A DNA stretch of 64,000 nucleotides from positions 186,001-250,000 of the forward strand of contig NZ_AMXN01000002.1 in NCBI RefSeq assembly GCF_000332645.1. Direction: 5' to 3'. The position numbers and the translations under genes were made by a program. Below are positions 30,947 to 39,770 of the stretch, piece by piece; position 1 is the first letter of the stretch; each line of letters starts with the position of its first letter. Below the pieces are notes generated by a model. It was not told where the DNA came from. It was given only the letters and a program-made list of their open reading frames with translations, and ran no database searches. The DNA comes from Bacillus inaquosorum KCTC 13429. GTDB taxonomy: Bacteria > Bacillota > Bacilli > Bacillales > Bacillaceae.

Positions 30947-31573
30947 ATGTTAAAAAAGATACTAGGTATCATCATAATTATTACTATCATTGCAGTCGGT
31001 TTTTTTCAGAAAGAAGCTTGGCTTGATGCGATTAAAGCAGGAGGAATGTTTTCTGTTTTATTCAGTATGCTGCTGATTGCTGCCGATGTTTTTTTCCCAA
31101 TTGTGCCGTTTGCTTTGGTTGCCGCTTTAAATGGCGCTGTGTTCGGAATGGCAAATGGGATCTGGATTACACTGACCGGCTCAATGCTTGGTACGATGAT
31201 GCTGTTTTTTCTCGCCAGGTACAGCCTTAGAGATTGGGCCAGAAAAAAAGTTCAGGCCTATCCTGCCATCCAAAGCTACGAGGCTTCCTTTCACAAAAAT
31301 GCTTTTACCGCTGTTTTACTAGGAAGACTCATCCCGGTCATTCCTTCTCTTGTAATGAATGTGATATGCGGGCTGAGTCAGGTCCGCTGGCATGTTTTTT
31401 TCTTCGCGTCTTTCATAGGGAAAATCCCGAATATTGTCGTTGTCACCATTGCAGGTGCCAATTTCACCAGCAATAAATTACTGTCTTTCAGCATTTACGG
31501 AGCCTACATTCTGATCATTATGCTGATCATTTATAAAAAGTTCCCTCATTTGCTGAACGTGCAAAAAAAATAA
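30947..31573 (+). CDS. yqeD: DedA/VTT-family membrane protein YqeD
   Basis: This 208-residue membrane protein of the VTT (SNARE-associated) family has the re-entrant motif region from about residue 60 to 150 (FALVAALNGAVFG, then GRLIPVIPSLVMN). Related proteins move phospholipids between leaflets; the role here is unknown. ATG 30947 follows GGGAGTG; an upstream in-frame TTG would add six residues. It converges with yqeC on a shared terminator. Confidence 0.88.
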   Translation: MLKKILGIIIIITIIAVGFFQKEAWLDAIKAGGMFSVLFSMLLIAADVFFPIVPFALVAALNGAVFGMANGIWITLTGSMLGTMMLFFLARYSLRDWARKKVQAYPAIQSYEASFHKNAFTAVLLGRLIPVIPSLVMNVICGLSQVRWHVFFFASFIGKIPNIVVVTIAGANFTSNKLLSFSIYGAYILIIMLIIYKKFPHLLNVQKK

Positions 31574-31603
31574 GGTGGCCTGTTCGCCCCCTTACTTTTT
31601 TTC
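31562..31603. terminator. Bidirectional terminator between yqeD and yqeC
   Basis: An imperfect stem of AAAAAAATAAGGtGGC against GCCcCCTTACTTTTTTT with A/T-runs on both sides lies between the convergent genes. Confidence 0.75.
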
Positions 31604-32485
31604 TGTCGCATGGCCTCCAAATTCATTTCGAAGCGCAGCGACAACCTTTCCTGTAAACGTATCGTCTGTTAAAGAACGGTATCTCATCAGTAACGACATG
31701 GCGATTACCGGAGTTGCGGTCTGCAGATCAAGCGCTGTTTCCACTGTCCATTTTCCTTCACCTGAGGAATGCATAATGCCTTTGATCTGATCCAGCTTCG
31801 CATCTTTAGAGAAAGCTCGCTCAGTCAGCCCCATAAGCCAAGAGCGAATGACAGAGCCATGATTCCACACTCTGGCAACCTTTTCGTAGTCAAAATCAAA
31901 TTGGCTGTTTTCCAGCACTTCGAATCCTTCACCGATTGCCGCCATCATTCCGTACTCAATGCCATTATGAATCATTTTCAAGAAATGTCCGCTCCCCGCT
32001 TCACCAGCGTAAAGATATCCGTTTCTGACGGCAGTGTCTCGAAACAGCGGCTCTACAATCTCCCATGCCTCGGGGTCACCTCCCACCATAAAACAGGCTC
32101 CATGGCGCGCGCCTTCCATTCCGCCCGACGTTCCGGCATCGAAATAATATATACCCGCTTCTTTCATTTGATTGTAGCGACGAATCGATTCTTTATAATG
32201 AGAGTTTCCGGCTTCAATGATAATATCGCCTTTGCTTAATAAAGGTGTCACATCACGCAAAACAGCATCGACAACGCCATGCGGTACCATAACCCATAGT
32301 ATACGCGGCGTGTCTAATGAAGAAATCAACTCATTTAGATTTGTTGTCCCCTCAGCCCCATATGCTTTCAGTTCATCGACAGCCGCTTGATTTACATCAT
32401 ACCCGACCGCTTGATGATTGCGGTCAATGAATTGCTTTCCTATGTTTATGCCCATTTTCCCTAAGCCGATTAATCCGATTTTCAT
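31592..32485 (-). CDS. yqeC: 6-phosphogluconate dehydrogenase-like protein YqeC
   Basis: This 297-residue enzyme of the short, NAD-type 6-phosphogluconate dehydrogenase class has N-terminal GLIGLGKMGINI for dinucleotide binding, DAGTSGG near residue 120, and the catalytic lysine in HFLKMIHNGIEYG near 170. It is shorter than the classical GndA enzyme (about 470 residues). It likely oxidises 6-phosphogluconate to ribulose-5-phosphate; cofactor preference cannot be read here. Confidence 0.9.
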   Translation of the reverse strand: MKIGLIGLGKMGINIGKQFIDRNHQAVGYDVNQAAVDELKAYGAEGTTNLNELISSLDTPRILWVMVPHGVVDAVLRDVTPLLSKGDIIIEAGNSHYKESIRRYNQMKEAGIYYFDAGTSGGMEGARHGACFMVGGDPEAWEIVEPLFRDTAVRNGYLYAGEAGSGHFLKMIHNGIEYGMMAAIGEGFEVLENSQFDFDYEKVARVWNHGSVIRSWLMGLTERAFSKDAKLDQIKGIMHSSGEGKWTVETALDLQTATPVIAMSLLMRYRSLTDDTFTGKVVAALRNEFGGHATEKK

Positions 32486-32797
32486 GTCTGTTCCTCCCGG
32501 TTGTCTAAAAAACCTTTATTCTTTATGTTCCCTGTGAACTGTATTGTGATACGTATAAAATGAGGCCGAAAGGATTTAACTGTCCCCTCTCCTTTGTGAT
32601 TTGTATGTTCTTCCGCTTGTTTTTTTCGAAACAGCTTTAATTGCACGACTGTAAAATCAGGTGCGTTGCTTATGTTTTTTGTTCCCCCATAACCGACTCT
32701 CCCTTTATATCAAAAACCATCATTTTATCCTTGATTTACCATCTATTTAAGTTAAAATATGGGGGAGAATTCGATTTATTCAGTAAAAGAAGGTGAC

Positions 32798-33520
32798 ATG
32801 TTGCAGGATCAATCACACACTCTCATTGGAGTTACGAAAACCGCTGCATCTCTTTTATACGCCGCACTTGCAATCATCGGACTTACGATCGGGTATTTTA
32901 TCCCGCAGTTTGCGAAATGGGCATTATCCCTCCCGTGGATTCCTTTTGAGGGACCGCTTCGGCTGGTCACATCTTTTCAAGGGTCACTAACTGCATTTAT
33001 CACTGCGATACTTGGCATGTGTGCAGGGATTTGGTTCGCTCATTCTGTTATTGCAATGCTGCTGTCTGTAAAAATTACAGATGACACAGTGGAATTAATC
33101 AAAGGAAAGAAAGTGCAAACAATTCGTTCCAACGACATCGCTCTTGTGTTTATCGATCACAAACGGCTTGTCCTCCTAGGAACAGCCGGATATGAATTGG
33201 CACGAGAAGAAATTGATGAAAAACCTGAAAAGGTCGAGAAGGCCTTTAGAAAGCACAATTACGATTGGGCAGCAGATGGTGATCCGTTTAAAGATCAATT
33301 TCGCCGGTGGATACCTGATGCACCAGAACTCTCGCCAAGTGCCCATGCATTATTGAAAGCTCGTCACAAAGCACTGAAAGACGAGGAAACAGACGATGTG
33401 GAAGAATTCCGTCTCGAGCTTGCACAGTTGGGCATCGTTGTTCGAGACGAAGACACACGCCAGTATTGGCGAAAAGCAGAAACCTATCCTCCGAACATTC
33501 AGCATCGCGATGGATCGTAA
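32798..33520 (+). CDS. yqeB: YqeB family membrane protein
   Basis: This 240-residue protein has two N-terminal membrane helices (about residues 12-35 and 60-90) and a soluble, charged C-terminal half. ATG 32798 follows GAAGGTGAC and gives the family length. Function unknown. It converges with nucB on a shared hairpin. Confidence 0.85.
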   Translation: MLQDQSHTLIGVTKTAASLLYAALAIIGLTIGYFIPQFAKWALSLPWIPFEGPLRLVTSFQGSLTAFITAILGMCAGIWFAHSVIAMLLSVKITDDTVELIKGKKVQTIRSNDIALVFIDHKRLVLLGTAGYELAREEIDEKPEKVEKAFRKHNYDWAADGDPFKDQFRRWIPDAPELSPSAHALLKARHKALKDEETDDVEEFRLELAQLGIVVRDEDTRQYWRKAETYPPNIQHRDGS

Positions 33521-33522
33521 CA

Positions 33523-33549
33523 ACAGAGGCTCAAGAAAGAGCCTCTTCT
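33523..33549. terminator. Bidirectional hairpin between yqeB and nucB
   Basis: AGAGGCTC pairs with GAGCCTCT around a six-base loop between the two convergent genes. Confidence 0.65.
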
Positions 33550-33552
33550 CGA

Positions 33553-33963
33553 TTACTGCACAATAAACCGCACTCTGGTGCCGTCAGGATAACCACTCAT
33601 TTGATTCCCTACCCACGAGCCGGCCCCACGATTATCAGAAGGCGTCACATATCGGACGTCAGCTCCTGCGCCGCCTTCCTCGCAAACCGCCATTGGCCAC
33701 TCATCCCGGTCATAGCCCGGCTTCGTCGGAATTCCTTTTAATGATTCCTCTCGCCTTTTGTCCGCTCCATCCCTGTCGATGGTACAAATATCAGAATGTC
33801 CCTCTGCTATCGCATCTCTAATATGATCCCCTGTTTCCGGATAACGAGACAGCGGAAAATACAACACTTTGTCATACAAAGAAGCGCTCTTGATCGGCTG
33901 CGGAACCACTAAACAAAGAAAAACTGCTGCAGCAAGAAGCAGGCCTGCCATCCATTTTTTCAT
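33553..33963 (-). CDS. nucB: Secreted sporulation DNase NucB
   Basis: This 136-residue nuclease has a signal peptide ([19 protein letters not shown] then a small-residue cleavage site near KSAS). The mature domain contains [15 protein letters not shown] near residue 60 and [12 protein letters not shown] near 90, the metal-dependent catalytic region. NucB degrades extracellular DNA, disperses biofilms and is made in the mother cell under sigma-E. ATG 33963 is chosen for its spacing to GGGGGG. Confidence 0.93.
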   Translation of the reverse strand: MKKWMAGLLLAAAVFLCLVVPQPIKSASLYDKVLYFPLSRYPETGDHIRDAIAEGHSDICTIDRDGADKRREESLKGIPTKPGYDRDEWPMAVCEEGGAGADVRYVTPSDNRGAGSWVGNQMSGYPDGTRVRFIVQ

Positions 33964-34157
33964 TCCCATCCCCCCATACATCGTTCATTTCAATGTATGG
34001 GCGCATGATAAAGATTATTTTTAAAATTTGAAGTTGACCTGCTGCTCACGAAAGCCAGGCTCCCCTGCGAGAAATTTCCCGGTACAGACACAGACAGCCT
34101 CCTGCTCACATACATTTACATATAGGCTTTTGCCTACATACTTTTGTGGAGGTGACG

Positions 34158-34886
34158 ATGGTGACAGGTGTTTTCGCAGCGTTCGGCTTTGTTGTTAAAG
34201 AGCTTGTCTTTTTAGTATCTTACGTGAAAAACAATGCCTTTCCACAACCGCTCTCAAGCAGCGAGGAAAAAAAATACTTAGAGCTCATGGCTAAAGGAGA
34301 TGAACATGCCAGAAACATGCTGATTGAGCATAATCTTCGCTTGGTCGCCCATATTGTGAAAAAGTTCGAAAATACAGGTGAGGATGCAGAGGACTTAATC
34401 TCCATCGGAACAATCGGGCTGATCAAAGGAATTGAAAGCTATTCCGCCGGAAAAGGGACAAAGCTGGCGACGTATGCTGCGCGGTGTATTGAAAATGAGA
34501 TTCTCATGCATTTACGCGCATTGAAAAAAACAAAAAAAGACGTTTCCCTTCATGATCCGATCGGGCAGGATAAGGAAGGGAATGAAATAAGCCTGATCGA
34601 TGTACTAAAATCAGAAAATGAAGACGTGATTGATACGATCCAGCTCAATATGGAGCTTGAAAAAGTGAAACAATACATTGACATTTTAGATGATCGTGAG
34701 AAGGAAGTGATTGTCGGACGGTTTGGGCTTGATTTGAAGAAGGAAAAAACGCAGCGTGAGATTGCCAAAGAACTCGGTATCTCGCGCAGCTATGTATCGC
34801 GGATTGAAAAACGGGCGCTGATGAAGATGTTTCATGAGTTTTATCGGGCGGAGAAGGAAAAGCGAAAGAAAGCAAAAGGGAAATGA
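34158..34886 (+). CDS. sigK: Mother-cell RNA polymerase sigma-K, intact pro-form
   Basis: This single uninterrupted frame of 242 residues covers the whole protein that strain 168 encodes in two pieces (spoIVCB and spoIIIC) split by skin. It contains the pro-sequence (first about 20 residues, removed by SpoIVFB), region 2 ([21 protein letters not shown]) and region 4 with the helix-turn-helix [20 protein letters not shown] near 210. An AATGA at 34581-34585 (in KEGNEISL) corresponds to the known skin crossover core. The ATG follows GGAGGTGACG. It directs late mother-cell genes for coat and cortex. Confidence 0.97.
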   Translation: MVTGVFAAFGFVVKELVFLVSYVKNNAFPQPLSSSEEKKYLELMAKGDEHARNMLIEHNLRLVAHIVKKFENTGEDAEDLISIGTIGLIKGIESYSAGKGTKLATYAARCIENEILMHLRALKKTKKDVSLHDPIGQDKEGNEISLIDVLKSENEDVIDTIQLNMELEKVKQYIDILDDREKEVIVGRFGLDLKKEKTQREIAKELGISRSYVSRIEKRALMKMFHEFYRAEKEKRKKAKGK

Positions 34887-34896
34887 TTTAGAACAG

Positions 34897-34925
34897 GCCG
34901 GATCTAATATTCCGGCTTTCTCTAT
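34897..34925 (+). terminator. sigK terminator
   Basis: GCCGGA and TCCGGC form a stem ten bases after the sigK stop, followed by a T/C-rich run. The same hairpin recurs at 48292-48311, at the edge of the second repeat copy. Confidence 0.75.
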
Positions 34926-34974
34926 TTCATTAAAGTTTCTTTTAAAAGAAATAGAGGAAGAATATATGAAAGAG

Positions 34975-35226
34975 TTATGAAAATCATTTTTTGTCATCGC
35001 TGATAAGCTCTCCGAGAAACAGATGACTTTACTTATAAGCCCTTTACTTGCTTACTTGCATCCTCTCTCAAGCAATCCAAAGCCGGACGTTATAAAAGCT
35101 CGCGCTAGAAACCCCTTCATAGCATGCTTCAACACACCTATTTATACAGGCCGCGATCTGGCTGTCGATGCTCGATCCCTTGATCGCTTGTTCCTCGGTT
35201 GATACCCTTACATATATTGCTATCAC
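34975..35226 (-). pseudogene. spoIVCA/cisA-like serine recombinase, 5' remnant (copy A)
   Basis: From a GTG at 35226 the frame reads VIAIYVRVSTEEQAIKGSS then IDSQIAACI, the N-terminus of the serine recombinase SpoIVCA including its catalytic serine region (RVS). It then drifts into altered residues and stops at 35068 after 52 codons. DNA similarity to the LREDASKGLISQVIC part of the gene continues to about 34975 with small indels. The remaining 400 or so codons are absent. A ribosome site (GGAAGGAGAT) still precedes the GTG. Cannot encode an active excisionase. Confidence 0.85.
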
Positions 35227-35227
35227 C

Positions 35228-35320
35228 CTAGATCTCCTTCCTATAAAGTTTTATTAAATAATGATAGCAATCGTTAATGCATTTGTCAGCTTGCGGTCCC
35301 TCGATGATGATTACCTTCAT
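35228..35320 (-). CDS. 30-codon ORF before the recombinase relic (copy A)
   Basis: It starts with MKVIIIEGPQADKC and ends in LIKLYRKEI, one base before the GTG of the relic, and its 3' end contains the relic's ribosome site. The same peptide is kept in the other two repeat copies, so it was probably translated and coupled to the recombinase. I do not recognise the family. The start could also be the ATG at 35329. Confidence 0.5.
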   Translation of the reverse strand: MKVIIIEGPQADKCINDCYHYLIKLYRKEI

Positions 35321-35400
35321 AAAATGCATCACCCCTTGGGTAATGCTATGTAACAGCTGTTTGTCCAAATGAGGTCATTTTCAAAGAATATGAAAACAAA

Positions 35401-35436
35401 TAAAAAAACCGAGGTTTAAATCATCGGTTTTTTTAC
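35401..35436. terminator. Hairpin between repeat A and the MFS gene
   Basis: AAAAAACCGA and TCGGTTTTTT pair around a short AT loop, with runs on both strands. It can end the MFS transcript, which stops at 35445. Confidence 0.75.
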
Positions 35437-35444
35437 TATCCCCA

Positions 35445-36659
35445 CTAGGATCTCAAGTTTTTCGCTAAGCTTTCTCCCAACCGGTTTTCTTTCCACATAA
35501 TTGTAATACCGAAGCCAATGACCATAATGACAGCAGCGAAAAGATAAGGATAGTGGATGTTTACGTCAAATAATATTCCACCCATGGCTGGCCCTCCGAT
35601 ATTACCTAAGCTCGTATAGGTTGAGTTCATTCCAGCAACAAATCCTTGCTCTTTCTCGGCAGCTTTTGATAAAAAAGTCGTCAATGCCGGGCGAAGCAAG
35701 TCAAATGCGAGGAAGATGAAGCAAGTTACCGCAAGCACTGCTAAAAAGCTAGAGATTACAGTAGATACCACTGCCAATATTGCACCTATAATTAACAATA
35801 ATTGAATTAGTTTCTTTTCACCAAGTATATCTACCATTTTTCCAAACATAAATAATTGAATAACAACTCCGAAGATTGAGCTGATTGTAATAATAGTTGC
35901 AATTTCCTTCGGCGTGAAGCCAAATTTATGATCAGAAAATAGGCTGAAAACTGTTTCATATGCTGATAATCCGAAAGCAAGTACAAATACAATGATAAAG
36001 GCAGTAAAGTAACGTGGATTAAGTGATCTTTTGAAATCGCCTATTAAGTTTGTTTGCTTTGTATTTGCAGAAATTTCTGCAAGCTGTTCCTTTGTTAGCG
36101 GCTCTTTTAAAATAAATATGGATGAAATGCATGCTAAAAAGGCAATGCCTGCCGCAAAGAAGAGGGGCATACGTATACCGTATTCTGCAATAAAGCCACC
36201 GATGCCAGGTCCGATAATAAAGCCAGTACTAATGGCGGCAGAAATATAGCCTATCGCTTTTGGACGTTCCTGAACGGATGTAATATCTGCAACAAATGCA
36301 GTAACTCCTGTCATAATAAAGGCAGCACTAATTCCCCCTAGAATCCTTGATATATAAAGCGCTGATACAGTCGTGCCTAAACTAAAGATAAGTTCTGAAA
36401 CACCAAAAAGAAACAAACCGCTTATGATGATTTTCTTTCTGCCATAATGGTCAACCCATCGTCCTGCGAGCGGTGAAATAAGCAGTTGTGCTACCGCAAG
36501 TACGGCGACAAGATAGCCCATCGTTTTTCCCGATAAATGCATGATATTCATAAAAGACGGCATAACGGGGACGATGAGACCTATACCTAGAAATGCAATG
36601 AATATATTGCTAAGAAGTATAATTAATACCAACTTTTGTTCTTTAATTGTTTTCTTCAT
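35445..36659 (-). CDS. MFS multidrug efflux pump, Blt/Bmr/NorA type
   Basis: This 404-residue, 12-helix transporter of the DHA1 group has AGRWVDHYGRKK (motif A) near residue 65 and GFIIGPGIGGF (motif C) near 145. It closely resembles Blt of B. subtilis, which exports spermidine, fluoroquinolones and dyes. The usual partners BltR and BltD are absent; instead a TetR-like remnant precedes it. AAAGGGGTG precedes the ATG. Substrate is inferred only. Confidence 0.85.
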   Translation of the reverse strand: MKKTIKEQKLVLIILLSNIFIAFLGIGLIVPVMPSFMNIMHLSGKTMGYLVAVLAVAQLLISPLAGRWVDHYGRKKIIISGLFLFGVSELIFSLGTTVSALYISRILGGISAAFIMTGVTAFVADITSVQERPKAIGYISAAISTGFIIGPGIGGFIAEYGIRMPLFFAAGIAFLACISSIFILKEPLTKEQLAEISANTKQTNLIGDFKRSLNPRYFTAFIIVFVLAFGLSAYETVFSLFSDHKFGFTPKEIATIITISSIFGVVIQLFMFGKMVDILGEKKLIQLLLIIGAILAVVSTVISSFLAVLAVTCFIFLAFDLLRPALTTFLSKAAEKEQGFVAGMNSTYTSLGNIGGPAMGGILFDVNIHYPYLFAAVIMVIGFGITIMWKENRLGESLAKNLRS

Positions 36660-36680
36660 ATATAAACACCCCTTTCTATA

Positions 36681-36840
36681 TAATCATTGATGTACAGTGC
36701 CTCTCCGAAATAATGTCCAAGAGACTTCTAATTTATCACTCAGGCGTTTTTCATCATTACCGTATACAAGCTCCAGCACAACAATGGAATCGACTACACC
36801 TAAGAAGGCGAGAGTCGAAGTTTTGCTACATCTCCGCTTA
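36681..36840 (-). pseudogene. TetR-family regulator, C-terminal remnant
   Basis: On the minus strand a frame without a start reads TSTLAFLGVVDSIVVLELVY then KRLSDKLEVSWTLFRRGTVHQ and stops at about 36681, 20 bases before the pump gene. This resembles the effector-domain end of TetR-type efflux regulators. No DNA-binding part is found upstream: the remaining 80 bases to 36924 are unrelated. The pump may have lost its own repressor. Confidence 0.5.
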
Positions 36841-36923
36841 TACCTTGAAGTTACATAACACCCAAGACACCTTAGAGTAATGTCTACTTAGGCTCTTCAA
36901 AGGTTTAGGAAAGATACTTAAGC

Positions 36924-38225
36924 TTATGCTTTTTCCTTCCTTTTAAAATACCAAATAACTACTGGAATAAGTAACAATGATAAAACGGCTCCAGAAATTG
37001 ATAGTATTGTATAACTAAATTGTGCAACAACCATTCCTGACAAGGCTCCACCCGCTGCTCCTGATAGTGCTACCAAGACATCAAATGTTCCTTGTGTTTT
37101 TGCACTTACAGATGGATGTGTTGAATCTATAATGAGGGCAGTTCCCGTTAGTAAACCAAAGTTCCAACCTACTCCTAGTAATACTAGTGCCAGGATAAGC
37201 AATGATAATGAGTCTGCCGGTGCAATAGCTGCCACCAATCCAGCGGCAAGAAGAGTAGCACCTGAAGCAATGGCCATAGTAGTTCGACCAAACTTATCTA
37301 CTAGTAAACCAGTCAATGGTGAAGGAAGATACATCGCAGCAATATGGAGCCCTATAACTAATCCCACTTCGCTCAAACCATGACCGTGATGACCCATGTG
37401 AACTGGTGTCATTGTCATAATAGCTGTCATGATTAGTTGAGCTAATATCATAATGACAGCTCCTACCATTATTCCATTTTTGTTTATGGCAGGATTTTTT
37501 AGACTTCCTCCTATCTGTACTTTATCGTCTTTTTTCTCAGCATTCGCAATAGCTGTTGATACAAACAGCGGATCTGGACGAAGAAAAATTAAGAGAATAA
37601 ATCCAGCAATTATAAAAGCTGCTCCTGACATGATAAACGGACCAGCTAGATTGGGAACACCAATTGAATCTGCAAATTCCCCCATCGTATTAACTAAGTT
37701 AGGACCCACTACAGCTCCTAAAGTAGTAGAAACTAAGGCCATACTTGCAGCAGTTGCCCGTTGTTTCTCATTTGCAAGGTCTGTCCCAGCATACCGAACT
37801 TGAAGATTAGAAGCCATACCTGCTCCATAAATAAGAAGGGAAACAAATAATAGGGCAACGCTGTTGATTAAAGCCGCAATTATAACACCTATAGCACCTA
37901 ATCCACCTATAAGGAAACCACCTGCAAGTCCGGCTCTACGACCAAAACGTTGTGAGGATGCTCCTATAAGTAGGGCAGCTACGGCAGATCCAAAAGTAAA
38001 GAGGGCAGTTGGAATTCCTGCTACATTTTCCGATCCTATCATATCTTGTGCAAGAAGCGCCCCAACTGTTATCCCAGCACCAAGTCCTGCTCCCCCAAAA
38101 ATTTGTGAAACCATCAAGATTTTTAATGTTTTTTTATAAAGTTGGTTTTGTTTTTCTGGTGAATCAATATAACCTTGTAACCAAACAGGCTGCTGTGTTG
38201 ATATATTTGTATCTTTTTTTGTCAT
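36924..38225 (-). CDS. Major facilitator superfamily transporter
   Basis: This 433-residue protein has 12 predicted membrane helices, a charged N-terminus and a long central loop (about 215-235, rich in Lys/Asp). The loop between helices 2 and 3 carries GASSQRFGRRAGL, an MFS motif A. Substrate unknown; it looks like a drug or metabolite exporter. TAGGAGGTAGAG precedes the ATG. It runs in the same direction as the Blt-like pump, separated by the TetR remnant. Confidence 0.8.
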   Translation of the reverse strand: MTKKDTNISTQQPVWLQGYIDSPEKQNQLYKKTLKILMVSQIFGGAGLGAGITVGALLAQDMIGSENVAGIPTALFTFGSAVAALLIGASSQRFGRRAGLAGGFLIGGLGAIGVIIAALINSVALLFVSLLIYGAGMASNLQVRYAGTDLANEKQRATAASMALVSTTLGAVVGPNLVNTMGEFADSIGVPNLAGPFIMSGAAFIIAGFILLIFLRPDPLFVSTAIANAEKKDDKVQIGGSLKNPAINKNGIMVGAVIMILAQLIMTAIMTMTPVHMGHHGHGLSEVGLVIGLHIAAMYLPSPLTGLLVDKFGRTTMAIASGATLLAAGLVAAIAPADSLSLLILALVLLGVGWNFGLLTGTALIIDSTHPSVSAKTQGTFDVLVALSGAAGGALSGMVVAQFSYTILSISGAVLSLLLIPVVIWYFKRKEKA

Positions 38226-38354
38226 TATCTCTACCTCCTAACGACATATCTCTGTTGCTGTTCAAGTTTTTTTGTCATCATTGGAAATTCCATTTTTGTT
38301 ATTCCATATATTTAGGATTTTCGATATATTTAAAATTTCTTTATATTCATCATT

Positions 38355-38400
38355 AGAAGAAGCTCATGATTAGTTTTTATATTATGAGCTTCTTCTATTT
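38355..38400. terminator. Terminator between MBL-fold gene and MFS gene
   Basis: GAAGAAGCTCAT pairs with ATGAGCTTCTTC around a 16-base loop, with T-rich flanks. Confidence 0.7.
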
Positions 38401-38447
38401 CTTATTTTTTAATATGAACAAGACAATATTGTTTGTCGGTGTTCATA

Positions 38448-39212
38448 TTAAAATGTGTAAGACTCGCCATCTTCTGGTACTAAAATATTACTTGAGAATC
38501 CTTTTTCCTTACTAAAGTTTTTTAATTCTTCTCTAGATAGTGTCCAATGGTTAACAGCTTCCATATGAACAGATATAATCTTAGCATTAGGAGCAGCCTT
38601 GTGAACTTCATAGATGTCTTCTTTTCCCATGATGAGTGAACCTAATTCTAATCTTTGATTGTCTCCACCATTAACAACAATGATTTCTGGTTGATGTGTA
38701 TGAATCTCGTCTTCGATAGCATCATACCAAACTGTATCACCAGCTACATATAAAACTTTTTCACTTGGGTGCTTGAATACTAATCCACAAACTTCACCCA
38801 TTAAGTTTAATAACTCTTCTCCTCTACCATGTTCACCTTTTGTTTTTACTAATTGGATCCCTTCAAAAACTGTGTCTTGTTGTAGTACTTCTACATTTTT
38901 GAAACCACTTGATTTTACTTCTTTTGCATCTGCTTCATTTTGAACAAACATTTTGATATTTTTCGGCAATACGTTTCTTGCCACATCATCAAAGTGATCT
39001 AGGTGTAGATGAGTAACAATGACTGCATCTACGCCATCCAGAATGTTATCAATTGACGTTGGCAAACTCACCAAAGGATTAAATAGATCTTGTCTGATCG
39101 TTTCAGGGAAAGTAGCGTACGTACCTTTCTCTGCTAACATAGGATCTATTAAAAATTTTTTATTTGCGTATTTTACAACAATTGTTGCATTTCGAATTTG
39201 TGTAATATTCAT
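38448..39212 (-). CDS. MBL-fold metallohydrolase (UlaG-like)
   Basis: This 254-residue hydrolase has the metal motif VTHLHLDHFDD near residue 67 and further metal-ligand candidates in YVAGDTVWYD near 150 and SVHMEAVNHW near 225. It resembles UlaG-like and YtkL-type cytosolic hydrolases of unknown substrate. It lies next to an Lrp/AsnC remnant which could have been its regulator. Confidence 0.8.
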   Translation of the reverse strand: MNITQIRNATIVVKYANKKFLIDPMLAEKGTYATFPETIRQDLFNPLVSLPTSIDNILDGVDAVIVTHLHLDHFDDVARNVLPKNIKMFVQNEADAKEVKSSGFKNVEVLQQDTVFEGIQLVKTKGEHGRGEELLNLMGEVCGLVFKHPSEKVLYVAGDTVWYDAIEDEIHTHQPEIIVVNGGDNQRLELGSLIMGKEDIYEVHKAAPNAKIISVHMEAVNHWTLSREELKNFSKEKGFSSNILVPEDGESYTF

Positions 39213-39379
39213 ATTTACAACTCACTTTCTTTTTTTTATTTGTCTTAGTTCGACAGAGTTAAGTGTATAATATCAGCAGTGTTCAAATACATAGATAAAA
39301 AAAAGTGTTTTAACTCTTTGACTTTATTTTCGAAAGGAATTAACGTTCAAATAGATCAAACAGATAAAAAATTATAGAG

Positions 39380-39585
39380 AAATTATGTATAATAGCCGAA
39401 TTACAATGAAAGATCTGGGAGAGAGTACATTTAACATGGCCAGCAGCTACAGCTAGAGTAGAGAAATTAGAAGAGAATGGAGTTATTGAGGGATCTAACA
39501 TTAAAGTAAATCAAGCAATTAGGTGCTTTATGTAAACCTTCATCAATATCTATATGGCAAAAACAATTCCTGTACATGGTCTTAC
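39380..39585 (+). pseudogene. Lrp/AsnC-type regulator remnant
   Basis: In two frames on the plus strand one reads SRITMKDLGE, then PAATARVEKLEENGVIEGSN and IKVNQAI, then FINIYM: the helix-turn-helix and first RAM residues of an Lrp/AsnC protein. It is broken by at least two frameshifts. Its best match inside the window is the intact regulator at 41016-41426. Located in the 560-base gap before the isochorismatase-like gene; nothing else is seen in that gap apart from a terminator. Confidence 0.65.
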
Positions 39586-39665
39586 TATGGATCAAAAACA
39601 GGACATCTTGATCTTTTATCAGATGGGAATAATGATACCGAAAAACAAAATAAAGATAATGAATA

Positions 39666-39703
39666 AAGGATGTCCAGAAGTTATTTTTCTGAACATCCTT
39701 TTT
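39666..39703. terminator. Terminator before the cysteine hydrolase
   Basis: AGGATGTCCAGAAG pairs with CTGAACATCCT and is followed by T-run; it lies between the Lrp remnant (plus) and the hydrolase gene (minus). Confidence 0.7.
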
Positions 39704-39770
39704 TAAGTTGTTGAATCATCTTTCTTGTGAAAAGAAAGACGTTATGTTCGCAAAGGAAATTCTTTTATTT

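Larger units (their letters stand above)
34895..35437. repeat. Direct repeat copy A (sigK terminator plus recombinase 5' relic)
   Basis: About 540 bases are nearly identical to 48289-48786 and, over the inner part, to 54838-55185. From left to right it holds the sigK terminator, a decayed 5' portion of a spoIVCA-like gene on the minus strand, the small gene before it, and a closing hairpin (ACCGAGG.TTT/AAATCATCGGT). Copy A keeps 50-odd bases that are deleted in copy B. Confidence 0.85.

Noticed and set aside
34146..34157. GTG at 34146 as the sigK start
   Set aside because: It overlaps the ribosome site GGAGGTGA; the ATG at 34158 has normal spacing and matches the known protein.
34975..35226. 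A working excisionase that could have removed skin from this chromosome
   Set aside because: All three recombinase copies are truncated within the first 60-85 codons and mutated; an intact gene would have to lie outside the window.
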